A stretch of DNA of 64,000 nt from Verrucomicrobiales bacterium (GCA_002726915.1 PBSY01000047.1:82545-146544), one strand, 5' to 3'. Counted from the first letter of the stretch, positions 29,841 through 39,704 are shown. A program made the numbers and translations. Notes: generated by a model not told the origin, from the sequence alone.

Positions 29841-30098
29841 GTGCCCGGATTTTGGCGTTTTGGCCTCCGATGAGGCCCAGGCGGCGGTCAGGATCGGCGT
29901 CAGGCTTGATGATAGGCCCGACGGGCAGTCAAATCAGGGAAGGCAAACGGGACCCACTTAAAAAAGGTGATGGGACGGGCTGGAAGAGCAGTTCCCTATC
30001 AGTTGAGAGAGGTAGAGTCCCTCGATCAGGAACAGCTTTGAGGTCGTAGATGTCGGCACTCGGATTTTCCTGCAAGCGGAAGTTCACCAGAAAGCTGG

Positions 30099-30419
30099 TC
30101 ACATGGAGCGGCCTTGGTCTGCAGCCCACTTGATCAGACGCCCATCTTCAAAGAAAAAGGTCACGGTCCGGTTGATGATTCCTACTGAAGAAATCGCTCG
30201 GTAGTCGGTTTCACTGAAGGTATACATCTCCTGTGAAGGATCGCCTCCAGAGAACTTCATTGAGGGAAAGATCGTCTTGACCTCCTCCACACTCATGCCG
30301 GTCTTTACCTGCTCGAGTTTGAGGTTGTGCTCGTAATCCATCGGCTTAAAGGCACATCCACTCATGGTGAGACCGAGGCAAAGAAGGAACGATTGGATTA
30401 GAATAGAGAATTTTTTCAT
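30099..30419 (-). CDS. Small lipoprotein, SmpA/OmlA-like
   Basis: Lipobox LTMSGCAF; KLEQVKTGMSVEEVKTIFPSMKF...MYTFSETDY followed by a beta-hairpin FFFEDGRLIKW. Confidence 0.7.
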   Translation of the reverse strand: MKKFSILIQSFLLCLGLTMSGCAFKPMDYEHNLKLEQVKTGMSVEEVKTIFPSMKFSGGDPSQEMYTFSETDYRAISSVGIINRTVTFFFEDGRLIKWAADQGRSM

Positions 30420-30456
30420 ACTTGGATTGGAGGGATAGGGGACGGAATCTCAAAAA

Positions 30457-30804
30457 TTACCTGTCCCAGTGAGTGAGCTTTCCATTTTGGAAGTAAAATG
30501 ACATCTGTCTCATTTCGGGAAGTTCCTCTGCCCGTATACCAAAGATACTAGGGGTCTTTTCCTCAAAGGTTTGATGAAGACCTGCGGTGTCTCTTAGGAC
30601 GTAAGTTTCTGTGTTTTCCGAAGAAGCTCCCTGTTTCCGGACTGGCAGAAGGCCCCGGACTTCTGCGGGAGACATGCCTGGTTGGAGTTGGGCGATTTTC
30701 TGAGAATATTTCTGCTGAATGGTCGGGTGGCTGGTTGTGCTGGTGCACGCAGTCAATAGCGCTGTCAGGACGCATAAAAAATTAATTGGGAAATTAGTAA
30801 ACAT
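30457..30804 (-). CDS. Small lipoprotein, SmpA/OmlA-like paralogue
   Basis: LTALLTACTST lipobox-like; KIAQLQPGMSPAEVRGLLPVRKQ...FYFQNGKLTHWDR, same layout as the neighbour. Confidence 0.68.
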   Translation of the reverse strand: MFTNFPINFLCVLTALLTACTSTTSHPTIQQKYSQKIAQLQPGMSPAEVRGLLPVRKQGASSENTETYVLRDTAGLHQTFEEKTPSIFGIRAEELPEMRQMSFYFQNGKLTHWDR

Positions 30805-30930
30805 AGTGCGAGGTGGGTCGGGTGCTGATTGAGACTCTAGCTTTGCCCCGGAGGAGAAGCAGATCTCTATTTATCGCCAATCTGCGAATTTGAGAAGTCG
30901 AACTCAGACACTTTACTAACAGGAATTCGC

Positions 30931-30985
30931 TTTTTCAAGGGTTGCTTATCGGCGCGTCGGTCCTGCTGGGATTGAGGGAGTGCAG
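30931..30985. repeat. Right arm of a 55-bp near-perfect inverted repeat
   Basis: tttttcaagggttgcttatcggcgcgtcggtcctgctgggattgagggagtgcag; 52/55 match to the reverse complement of 29741-29795. Confidence 0.95.
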
Positions 30986-31161
30986 TGTCTGTCCAATGGC
31001 TAGAAGAAGAGCCCTACCCTATGCGGCGTGGCTTCTCTCCCAACAGCCTAGGTCAGTTCAGACCAACCAGTCCCCTCGGCTGCCTGAATTTCACATCGAC
31101 CCTCAGATGCCGAAGTCGCTCGTGGCATGCGGTCTGCTAAGGTAATCCGTTGACTAAAAAA

Positions 31162-31236
31162 TGGTAGCACGAGGGAGATTTGAACTCCCGACCTTAGGCT
31201 TATGAGTCCTCTGCTCTACCCCTGAGCTATCGTGCC
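31162..31236 (-). tRNA. tRNA-Met (CAU)
   Basis: GGCACGATAGCTCAGGGGTAGAGCAGAGGACTCATAAGCCTAAGGTCGGGAGTTCAAATCTCCCTCGTGCTACCA; acceptor, D and T arms pair; CAT anticodon; encoded CCA. Confidence 0.9.
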
Positions 31237-31345
31237 ATTCCACATGTCGAACACTTTGCAGTGCCCGTCCCGTTATCAAAGTCTCTGAACGCGGGCCGGT
31301 AAGAAACTTTTCTTCCCACAATTGTCAAGCCCACGAATGGAGAAA

Positions 31346-32365
31346 TCAAGGATTCACCCAGCCCAATCCCCAAGCAATGACAAAGGGAATAGAGACGATA
31401 CCAACCAGCGATGTCACGATGACCACCTGAATAGCAATTTGGGGCTGTCCGCCGTAGAGCCTCGCCAAGGCTATCGGGAAGATTGCTGCAGGCATTGCTG
31501 CCTGAATGATGAGCAGTCTTTTTAAATCCGCAGAAATTGGCAAAAATTTCGCCGCGCATAGGATGATCATCGCCCCTAGCACAAGCCTTGCCAAAACGCT
31601 TGAAGCACCCACCCGTAGCGTGTCATGAAGAATTCCGCGAGTCGCAAATCGCCCAATGGTTGAGCCAATCATCAGCACAGCCATAGGAACCGCGCACCGC
31701 CCCAGCATCTCCATCGTCACCACCAAGATTTCAGGGATCCAATGGTAGAGACCCGTGTAATTCAAAATCAGAGCAACGACAACAGCTACGAACGGCCCAT
31801 TGATGATCGATCGAAATCCCGAATTTCCGCTCATAATCCACAGCCCGACGGTCCAGAGAGCTATCTCGACACCCACTCCATGAACAAACACGAGGCCTGC
31901 TGGACCCGTGTTTCCGGGAAACAATGAAATGGCGATCGGCAGCGCTAAAAACCCGTAATTCTGAATCCCAGAACATAGAACAAAGGTGCGCAACCCCCCT
32001 CCCCGCTTGAAGCGAGCCACCAAACCGATGACCGAAGAAACACCGAATCCTGCTGTCACAAGGATGAAGCCAATCCCGATAGCCCAAGCGGCTGTCGAGA
32101 CTTTCTCAAGTGCTTGATTGCCCGGCAATAAAGACAAGATATAGCAGGGAAAGAGGAGGTTGAGGCCCAACTTGATCATTCCCACCTCCAATTCCTCGTC
32201 TAACCACCCACGACGATGGAAAAGAAACCCCGCCCCCATGATGAGAAACACAGGCAAAGTCGCTGCAAGAATAGTCGCAAAAGAAGGCATCTCGAAAAAC
32301 AGAAACACTAAAATCTGGAAGGAAAGCAATGAAGGAACCCGGCAACCTGAACTCAGTGACTGCAT
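31346..32365 (-). CDS. AEC family transporter (auxin efflux carrier-like permease)
   Basis: About ten hydrophobic segments; LPVFLIMGAGFLFHRRGWLDEE, QNYGFLALPIAISLF, AAMPAAIFPIALARLYGG; the start may be downstream. Confidence 0.82.
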   Translation of the reverse strand: MQSLSSGCRVPSLLSFQILVFLFFEMPSFATILAATLPVFLIMGAGFLFHRRGWLDEELEVGMIKLGLNLLFPCYILSLLPGNQALEKVSTAAWAIGIGFILVTAGFGVSSVIGLVARFKRGGGLRTFVLCSGIQNYGFLALPIAISLFPGNTGPAGLVFVHGVGVEIALWTVGLWIMSGNSGFRSIINGPFVAVVVALILNYTGLYHWIPEILVVTMEMLGRCAVPMAVLMIGSTIGRFATRGILHDTLRVGASSVLARLVLGAMIILCAAKFLPISADLKRLLIIQAAMPAAIFPIALARLYGGQPQIAIQVVIVTSLVGIVSIPFVIAWGLGWVNP

Positions 32366-32740
32366 CTCCAGGTTTCAGAGTCATACCAGAGAGTAAACCG
32401 CAGCCAGTGCAGCGATTCAACCTTGTTCATCCCATACCCTGGCCTTTTGGGCCTGCTCTAATACATCCACGAAGTCCTATCACTCTGCTGCTCGGCACGC
32501 CTCTGTCTGATTGAGGGAGGCGCTTGTGCTTCCTCCACCCGCAGCCATTGGAGTCGGAAGTGCGGTTATCGATAAGTATCTATGGACGTCGCCAAGCTAC
32601 CTTTGGACCAACAACCTAATCATGGCGCTAAGAAGAGCAACAACAGCCTCATCCTTTTCGGGCACTCACTCACCGTCGCACCACTCTGGAAGCAATGCCG
32701 ATCTCCTAAAGGGGCCCGATCGAAAGCATACCCCTCCGGA

Positions 32741-33526
32741 TCACAGGACTATCTTCATGCCGTCCCAAGCCAACCCGATTCCATCAGGCAATCCAGGTTC
32801 GAGGGCCGCATGGTCCACAAGGCAAGAAAAATGCGTCAGCCAAGTCTGAGTGACTTCAAGTTCCTGAGCAATCTCTATCGCCTCAGGGATAGACAGGTGA
32901 GTCCAGTGAGGCTTCGGTTGAAGGCCATCAAGAATTAAAAGTTCAAGATCACGGATCAGATCGCGAGTCTCTCCGGCCAATTCCTTTGCATCTGGAATAT
33001 AAGCAAAGAGTCGTTCCCCTCTTGAGGAAAAAAGAAACCCGAGAGTTTCCACCTTGCCGTGAGAAACCGGCAGGGGAGTCACGTCCAAGTCGCCCACACT
33101 GAAACTACCCTCAATTAATTTGGGATCGACCTTGAGATAACCCCGGTATCGATTCTCTCCATCAAAGACGTAAGGATAGGCTTTTTCCAACCGTTGCATC
33201 GTTTCCCGGTTACCGAAGATCCGAATCTGTTCATCCTCAAGGACGGTGAATCGTCGCAGGTCATCAAATCCCATAACGTGATCGCTGTGCCCATGAGTGA
33301 AAATTACAGCGTCTAAGCCACGTATTCCCTCGCGCAAACACTGCTGTCGAAAGTCGGGCCCGGTGTCGACCACCAAAGCGACTTCATGCGTCCTCAATAA
33401 GATCGAGGAACGAAGTCGCTGATTCTTGGGGTCATCGGAATTGCAGACCTTACAGTCACAACCAATCACCGGGACCCCTATTGAAGTGCCCGTACCAAGA
33501 AATGTTATTTCTGCACGATTGAACAT
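32741..33526 (-). CDS. MBL-fold metallo-hydrolase (PhnP-like)
   Basis: ITFLGTGTSIGVPVIGCDCKVC, THGHSDHVMGFDDLR, LPVSHGKVETLGF. Confidence 0.88.
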   Translation of the reverse strand: MFNRAEITFLGTGTSIGVPVIGCDCKVCNSDDPKNQRLRSSILLRTHEVALVVDTGPDFRQQCLREGIRGLDAVIFTHGHSDHVMGFDDLRRFTVLEDEQIRIFGNRETMQRLEKAYPYVFDGENRYRGYLKVDPKLIEGSFSVGDLDVTPLPVSHGKVETLGFLFSSRGERLFAYIPDAKELAGETRDLIRDLELLILDGLQPKPHWTHLSIPEAIEIAQELEVTQTWLTHFSCLVDHAALEPGLPDGIGLAWDGMKIVL

Positions 33527-33581
33527 TGCTTTTTTGAACAGTCTTAGTTATACTTTAAGTTTTGTAACCTTCCCTTTTCTA

Positions 33582-35222
33582 ATGCTCTCGGTTTTAAAAA
33601 TCAAGAATCTCGCGCTCGTCGATGACCTCACCTGGGAATTGGGTAGCGGACTCATCGGTATCACTGGCCAGACCGGAGCTGGCAAATCGATGATTGTTGG
33701 TGCCTTGAAGCTCATACTTGGCGAGCGCGCTAACCACGACCTAGTTCGCACCGGCAAGAGTCATTGCAGCGTCGAAGCCATTTTTGAACTCAGTAACAAT
33801 CTTGACCAGATTAACGCCCTGCTTGAAGAAAGCGGGCTTGAACCATGCGAAGGCAATGTCCTTGTAGTGAAACGCCTCTTTGGCAACGGCAACAAGCAGT
33901 TTGTCAACTGTTCCCCCTGCACTCTCTCTGTTCTCAAAGCTATCGGTGGCCTGCTCGTCGACCTGCATGGACCTCACGAACACCAGTCACTCCTTTCCCG
34001 TGACCGCCAACTCGCCATGCTAGACGCCTATGCCCGCGCAGGCAAGGAACGCGAAGCCTACCGCAAAGACTTTCGCGGCTGGCAGCAGGCCGTCTTTGAG
34101 CTGAACCAGTTTCAAAACACTCGCGACGTCAGCGAGCAGGAAATCGATCTGCTTCGTTTCCAAGTCGAAGAAATCGCTTCGGCTGAACTCAACCTGGACG
34201 AAGCTACCGAGATCGAGCAACGCTATCGCCAGTCACAAAACAGCAGCCGACTACTCGAGAATTCAACTCAGGCTGTGGACTTACTTTGCGCCGCCGTCGC
34301 AAGCCTGACAAATGCTCAGCGCTGCATCCGTGAGTTGGAAAAGGTTGATCCCGGTATGAGTGATCGGGTAGCTGGATTCGACTCGGCCCGTGTCGAAATC
34401 GAAGAACTGGAAACTTCCCTTCGAGATTACACCAGCGAGCTCGAAATTGATCCAGTAGAACTAGCCAAGATCGAACACCGAATCGATGAAATAGAGTCGC
34501 TGAAACGCAAGTACGGCCAAACGGTTGAAGACGTCATCGCTTACGAGACCAGTGCGAGGCTACGCCTCGACTCTGTTGATGGCCGTGAAGAAGAACGCGA
34601 ACGTCTCACCAACGCCGTCGACACAGCCTTCAGCAAGGTCCAGCGATCTGGCAAGAAACTCAGCCGCAAGCGACTCAAGGTGGCCACGGAACTAGCGGAT
34701 GATATCGCCGGCCACCTCGGCGATCTTGGGTTCAACCAATCCGTATTCGAAGTTACCTTTGATGAGCTGGCAGAGCCCGGTCCACGGGGCTTGGAAGCCG
34801 TCGACTTTCTCTTCGGTCCCAATCCAGGCGAACCACTTAAACCGCTGCGCGTGATTGCTTCAAGTGGCGAAATGTCACGAGTTATGCTAGCCGTCAAGAG
34901 TGCGTTGGCCGATCAGGACCAAATTCCTCTTATGGTTTTCGATGAGATCGATGCCAATGTGGGTGGTGAAATCGCCGGAGCCGTTGGCCGAAAGATGGCC
35001 TACCTCGGCACTCAACATCAGGTGATTGCTATCACTCATATGCCTCAGGTAGCCGCCCTTGCTCATCGACATTTTCTTGTCACCAAAGAAGTGGAGAACC
35101 AGGTGACAAATTCCCACCTCGAAGCAATCGCCGGAGATAGAAGAACTGAGGAGTTAGCACGCATGTTAGGAGGTGTGGCGCCGGAGACTCTCGCCTTAGC
35201 TGGTAAGATGGTGGCAGCGTGA
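33582..35222 (+). CDS. recN: DNA repair protein RecN
   Basis: MLSVLKIKNLALVDDLTWELGSGLIGITGQTGAGKSMIVGALKLILGERA, DLHGPHEHQSLL, FDEIDANVGGEIAGAVG, ITHMPQVAALA. Confidence 0.96.
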   Translation: MLSVLKIKNLALVDDLTWELGSGLIGITGQTGAGKSMIVGALKLILGERANHDLVRTGKSHCSVEAIFELSNNLDQINALLEESGLEPCEGNVLVVKRLFGNGNKQFVNCSPCTLSVLKAIGGLLVDLHGPHEHQSLLSRDRQLAMLDAYARAGKEREAYRKDFRGWQQAVFELNQFQNTRDVSEQEIDLLRFQVEEIASAELNLDEATEIEQRYRQSQNSSRLLENSTQAVDLLCAAVASLTNAQRCIRELEKVDPGMSDRVAGFDSARVEIEELETSLRDYTSELEIDPVELAKIEHRIDEIESLKRKYGQTVEDVIAYETSARLRLDSVDGREEERERLTNAVDTAFSKVQRSGKKLSRKRLKVATELADDIAGHLGDLGFNQSVFEVTFDELAEPGPRGLEAVDFLFGPNPGEPLKPLRVIASSGEMSRVMLAVKSALADQDQIPLMVFDEIDANVGGEIAGAVGRKMAYLGTQHQVIAITHMPQVAALAHRHFLVTKEVENQVTNSHLEAIAGDRRTEELARMLGGVAPETLALAGKMVAA

Positions 35223-35301
35223 CAACTGCAAAATCTGCCATTATACCAGCCGAAAAAGGGCGCTGAGTTTCAGGTAACAACCACTGAGGAAAGGTTGACA
35301 C

Positions 35302-36462
35302 TTAACCGGTGAAAAAACGTTTTGCTTTCTCAAAGAAGCTTCCACCCACTGGGTGATTTTTTTCGGTCACCGTTTCGGCAAATTCGCTCAAAAGTTCTTC
35401 CTGTTTCTTATTGAGCTTAACCGGCACTTCAACTTGAACATTCACGAGCAGGTCCCCTTTTCTTCCAGTCTGGAGATCTGGCATTCCTTTATCCCGGAGA
35501 CGAAAGGAGGTATTAGTTTGGGTACCGGTAGGAATCTTGATAGATGCTTGCCCGTTGAGCGTGGGAATCGTTAAATCTCCTCCCAAAGCAGCCAGAGTAA
35601 AGGGTAGCGGCACTTCACAAAATAGATCAGAATCGTCGCGTTCAAAGACCTCATGGTCTTTCACGTGAATGACGACATAGAGGTCACCGGCGCTACCGCC
35701 CTGCCGACCTGCGTCACCATGACCGACCGAACGCAGGCGCCCACCTTCCATGATCCCCGCCGGAATCTTCAGTTTGATGTGGCCACTGCCGTCCTTACAT
35801 CCCTCACCGGAACAATCTGGGCAAGGGTTAGAAATCACCTCACCACTGCCATTGCAATCAGGACAAGTCTGCTGCACCTGAAAAAATCCTCGACTGGTAA
35901 TGACTTGGCCCGCTCCCCCACAAGTGGCGCACTGCCGAACATCTGAGCGACCGCCTTTCGAACCCGAACCGTCGCACGTTTCGCAATTCACGAGTCGCTC
36001 AATTTTAAGCTCTTTTTCGACACCACTAGCTGCCTCTTCGAGCGTAAGTTGGAGGTCATAACGAAGGTCTGACCCCCGTTTACGACGTTCAGAACGACCA
36101 CGACCTCCGCCACCAAAAAATTCTTCGAAGATGCTTCCACCTCCTCCGCCGCTACCACCACTGAAGACCTCGCGGAAAATATCAAATGGATCAGCTCCAG
36201 CAAAGCCACCACCGCCAGCAGAAGCTCCCGTGCCATTGGAAAAAGCGCGGTGTCCATAACGATCATAAGCGGCGCGTTTCTGATCGTCAGAGAGTACGTC
36301 GTAGGCTTCTCCGAGTTCCTTGAACTTCTCCTCGGCCTCGTGATCATCTGGGTTCTTATCAGGGTGATACTTAATCGCGAGTTTGCGGTAAGACTTCTTG
36401 ATTTCGGTTCCACTCGCATCACGGGTGACACTTAGAACTTCGTAATAATCACGTTTTTCCAT
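35302..36462 (-). CDS. dnaJ: Chaperone DnaJ
   Basis: [34 protein letters not shown], Gly/Phe-rich region, four zinc-binding CxxCxGxG-type repeats. Confidence 0.98.
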   Translation of the reverse strand: MEKRDYYEVLSVTRDASGTEIKKSYRKLAIKYHPDKNPDDHEAEEKFKELGEAYDVLSDDQKRAAYDRYGHRAFSNGTGASAGGGGFAGADPFDIFREVFSGGSGGGGGSIFEEFFGGGGRGRSERRKRGSDLRYDLQLTLEEAASGVEKELKIERLVNCETCDGSGSKGGRSDVRQCATCGGAGQVITSRGFFQVQQTCPDCNGSGEVISNPCPDCSGEGCKDGSGHIKLKIPAGIMEGGRLRSVGHGDAGRQGGSAGDLYVVIHVKDHEVFERDDSDLFCEVPLPFTLAALGGDLTIPTLNGQASIKIPTGTQTNTSFRLRDKGMPDLQTGRKGDLLVNVQVEVPVKLNKKQEELLSEFAETVTEKNHPVGGSFFEKAKRFFTG

Positions 36463-36495
36463 CAGAAAAAAAATCTGGGGTATTTGCGCTAACGG

Positions 36496-37080
36496 TCAGC
36501 CCTCAGATGAGCCGGACGAAACTACCACGTTAGCCGCACGTAGAACTCGCTCTTTAAGGCGGTATCCCCGACGCAATGTGCAGAGGATCTGACCTTCAGC
36601 AACTTCGTCACTCGACTCCTGCTTGATCGCTTCGTGTACATTTGGGTCGAACAAAACTGCGTCAGATTGAATAATCTCGACACCCTGCTCGGAAAGAAAA
36701 TCTCCAATCTGCTTATAGACCATCGACATACCCTGAAAGATCATCGAATTATCGCCTTCGGAATCCTGAGCAGCTTTTAAACCCATCTCAAAATTATCAA
36801 TAATTGGAAACAACTGCTCCAGCAGGCTTCGATTAGCGAAAACGATGGCTTCTGTCTTCTCACGCGCCATGCGTTTGCGATAATTATCCAACTCGGCCTG
36901 AGACCGGGCTGCGACATCTTTCCACTTCTCCACCTCAGCGGCCGGAGTTAAATCCTCTACAGGACCTGAAAACTCAGTTTCGACCGACTCAGGACTTTCG
37001 GTGGATTCATTAGCGGCTGCCTCTTCGCCGCCTTCTGGCTCAGATGCATCAGGGTTTAACTCTTCCTCAACACTACTCAT
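36496..37080 (-). CDS. grpE: Nucleotide exchange factor GrpE
   Basis: RSQAELDNYRKRMAREKTEAIVFANRSLLEQLFPIIDNFEMGL, FDPNVHEAIKQ, LRRGYRLKERVLRAANVVVS. Confidence 0.95.
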   Translation of the reverse strand: MSSVEEELNPDASEPEGGEEAAANESTESPESVETEFSGPVEDLTPAAEVEKWKDVAARSQAELDNYRKRMAREKTEAIVFANRSLLEQLFPIIDNFEMGLKAAQDSEGDNSMIFQGMSMVYKQIGDFLSEQGVEIIQSDAVLFDPNVHEAIKQESSDEVAEGQILCTLRRGYRLKERVLRAANVVVSSGSSEG

Positions 37081-37151
37081 GATATTAAAAAATCTTCACC
37101 TCACCGGACATCCAGTGCTCCGGTTATAAATTCCCGGGAGGGCGGGACTAT

Positions 37152-38600
37152 TCACCGTTTCTCGATGGCAATCAAGGTGATGTCGTCAGTTTGAGACATC
37201 CCAACTGAAAACTGCTTAACCTCTTCAACAATCGATCGGATCAGGGTTTCGGAGGATTCTGAGGAATATTTCTCAACTGTCTCATTAAGGCGCTTCATCC
37301 CGAACTCGTCACCATTACGATCGGTGGCTTCGATCAGGCCATCTGTGTAGAGCAGAAGGATATCACCCTGATCCATTGTGAATCGATGATCCTTAACCGA
37401 ACGCTTAAAGACCGGGCCGCCATCAATTCCAGCCGCCATTCCTGTAGGCTCAATCAGTTGGATCGATTTGCTGGCGCGGCTGTAAAGAATTGGAGGCTCG
37501 TGCCCAGCACGAGCGACGGTTATCTCATTCGAACCTTTCTCAAGAATCAAGTAGAGAAAACTCACAAACATATCCTCCTTGATATCCGGGAAGATTGACT
37601 GATTCACCGCATGCAGAACCGATGCCGGGGATAAATTTTCGTGAGCGCGACTGCGAAGGTTCGAACGGCACATCGCCATAATTAGTGAAGCAGCGATTCC
37701 TTTTCCACACACATCACCGATCGCTATACCGTAGCGGTCTTCATCTACGGGGATGTAATCATAGTAATCACCACTAACAATTCGAGCCGCGTGGTATTCG
37801 GCAGCTAAGTCATAATCAGCCAAGGCTGGCGCCGAGCGCGGCAACAGCACCCTCTGAATCTCGCTGGCCTGAGTAAGTTCGCGTTCCATACGGCGCTTTT
37901 CTGCCGCTTCTGCGTGAATAATGGCACTACCAAGTGCGAACGAACTTTGTTCAGCGATACTGGAGAACACCTCGCGATCATTCGGAGAAAATCCTTTAGT
38001 TGCCTTCCGAGTCATCGCAAGAACTCCTACCCGCTTATGCCCATAGACTAATGATACAGCAAGGAAGCTTATCCCATCCTGGTAGTGGGCGCCATGATCA
38101 GCATAGTCTGCATTATCGATCATGTCTTCCTCATACAGAGTGCTCTCTGATTCAAGCGCTTGCCCAACAAGATATTCCCCGGGCTTCAGCGCGGAAAGAC
38201 GGAGGAAGCTCCGGTATTGACTTTCCGCGTCCTCCGCCGACTCGATTGCCGCGATTTCAGGTGGCACTGGAATGACTGGCGCAAGATTCAGAGTCTGGCA
38301 AACAGGAACAAGCTGGCCCGACTCCCCGTCCAGGAGATAAAGAATACCGGCATCGGCATCAATAACGTCGACTACGCCATCGACAATATATCGATGCAGA
38401 TTGGAAGGAGAGTTATCATCCTGAAGCTTCTCTCCGAGGCCTTGAAGGAAGCCGAACATACGACGCTCCTCTCCCTCGATTTCATTTTTTTCCTCACTGA
38501 TTCGCAGAGCATTACGATGCTCCTGCATCCACAGGAATATCGCTACCAACACAACCGCAATTAAAGCGGTAATAAGGACGGCATACACCAAATACTCCAT
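37152..38600 (-). CDS. Membrane-anchored GAF-domain PP2C/SpoIIE-type serine phosphatase (RsbU-like)
   Basis: N-terminal TM, GAF-like region, LAAEYHAARIVSGDYYDYIPVDEDRYGIAIGDVCGKGIAASLIMAM, LLLYTDGLIEA. Confidence 0.9.
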   Translation of the reverse strand: MEYLVYAVLITALIAVVLVAIFLWMQEHRNALRISEEKNEIEGEERRMFGFLQGLGEKLQDDNSPSNLHRYIVDGVVDVIDADAGILYLLDGESGQLVPVCQTLNLAPVIPVPPEIAAIESAEDAESQYRSFLRLSALKPGEYLVGQALESESTLYEEDMIDNADYADHGAHYQDGISFLAVSLVYGHKRVGVLAMTRKATKGFSPNDREVFSSIAEQSSFALGSAIIHAEAAEKRRMERELTQASEIQRVLLPRSAPALADYDLAAEYHAARIVSGDYYDYIPVDEDRYGIAIGDVCGKGIAASLIMAMCRSNLRSRAHENLSPASVLHAVNQSIFPDIKEDMFVSFLYLILEKGSNEITVARAGHEPPILYSRASKSIQLIEPTGMAAGIDGGPVFKRSVKDHRFTMDQGDILLLYTDGLIEATDRNGDEFGMKRLNETVEKYSSESSETLIRSIVEEVKQFSVGMSQTDDITLIAIEKR

Positions 38601-38621
38601 GAATCGCTTACCGCGGAAAGT

Positions 38622-39155
38622 TCAATTGTCCACTGTCTGAGCTTCTAGATCTTTGCGCAAAAACTCAACAACATCACAGAAACGGTTTCGATTTTCTTCG
38701 TTAGCCTCTATTAGCGCCTCATGAGCATCAAGGACCAACTGGGTATGTAGACACTTGTCTAGAACCTCATGCCCGGATGGGTTACTGAGGTTCTCCTTCA
38801 CCAACTCGCGCTCGCGTCGCCAGGCATCACCACTACCGTCAATCTTAATGAGGTGGTCCAATCCTAGCTTGGAAATGGAACGGTGGTTACGCTCTCCCGG
38901 ATTAATTACCTGCAGTTGACCTTCACTGTCGATTTGGTCAAGACTCGCAGCCGCAGTGTAGAGTATCCCAATAAAGGTAGAGTCAATTCCACTGCAGTTT
39001 TCGAGATCGATCACGAACTGTCGGCATCCCATCTCCAGGCGACCCCGCAAAAAGCGCTTCAAACTTTCAACATGTTCATGAGTGGCCTTCCCATTGACCT
39101 TGACCCAGGCCACGTTACCAAGACACCCGACTAATATGGAACTTTCCTCACTCAC
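38622..39155 (-). CDS. STAS-domain anti-sigma factor antagonist-like protein
   Basis: CRQFVIDLENCSGIDSTFIGILYTAAASL with conserved Ser context; adjacent to the PP2C phosphatase. Confidence 0.8.
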   Translation of the reverse strand: MSEESSILVGCLGNVAWVKVNGKATHEHVESLKRFLRGRLEMGCRQFVIDLENCSGIDSTFIGILYTAAASLDQIDSEGQLQVINPGERNHRSISKLGLDHLIKIDGSGDAWRRERELVKENLSNPSGHEVLDKCLHTQLVLDAHEALIEANEENRNRFCDVVEFLRKDLEAQTVDN

Positions 39156-39203
39156 TTGATCTCGCGTCTCCTTACCTCTTCCAATTCATCTCGAATCCGG
39201 CAG

Positions 39204-39704
39204 CTACTCTTTCCAGAGAAATGATCGATATTCAGCCATCACTACGCCATCCTCGACCACGGACGCTTTCCACTGGGTCACCTTGCCACCGTCCTCGAAA
39301 TCATCTCCAACAATCTGAAATTTAGTCACGTTATTTCCCTTCGGATCAGCGATGAAAAGTTCCTTCGATAGAACCTGTGACCCAGATGCCCCCTGGCGAT
39401 ACTCAAGTCGCACCGTTGCCGATTGGCGTGTTGCCGTTTTCCAGAATACTGAAAAGTAGTAACCATATCTCTTTGCCTGCTCTTCGAGGGTCAATGCTCC
39501 GTGCAAATAATGCCGAGTCTCAAATTCCACCATGCGGTCATCTGTATCAGGAGATACGGAAGATTCGAGGTGATAGGGGTTCACCTTAGTGATTTTGACT
39601 TGCTCTGACGTGCTGACACAACTGCTGAGGGCCAGGGCGGTGCCTACGAGAAGTGGAAAGGGGCTTTTCGGAAATCCAAAGGTCATCCGGTAATGTTTCG
39701 GCAA
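39204..39704 (-). CDS. Hypothetical lipoprotein
   Basis: PLLVGTALALSSCVSTS lipobox-like N-terminus. Confidence 0.6.
   Translation of the reverse strand: MPKHYRMTFGFPKSPFPLLVGTALALSSCVSTSEQVKITKVNPYHLESSVSPDTDDRMVEFETRHYLHGALTLEEQAKRYGYYFSVFWKTATRQSATVRLEYRQGASGSQVLSKELFIADPKGNNVTKFQIVGDDFEDGGKVTQWKASVVEDGVVMAEYRSFLWKE

Noticed and set aside
29662-30049. Short plus-strand ORFs (29662..29961, 29825..30049)
   Set aside because: They run through the decayed tRNA and inverted repeat; no family resemblance and the overlapping frames look like chance.
32366-32740. 375-bp gap between the AEC transporter and MBL hydrolase; ORFs 32511..32849 and 32582..32938; weak likeness to the inverted-repeat arm (tgattgagggag) and a short GGAGGCGC/GCTTCCTCC hairpin
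   Set aside because: Similarity to the repeat is limited to about 12 bases and the ORFs overlap the MBL gene antisense; not enough to call anything.
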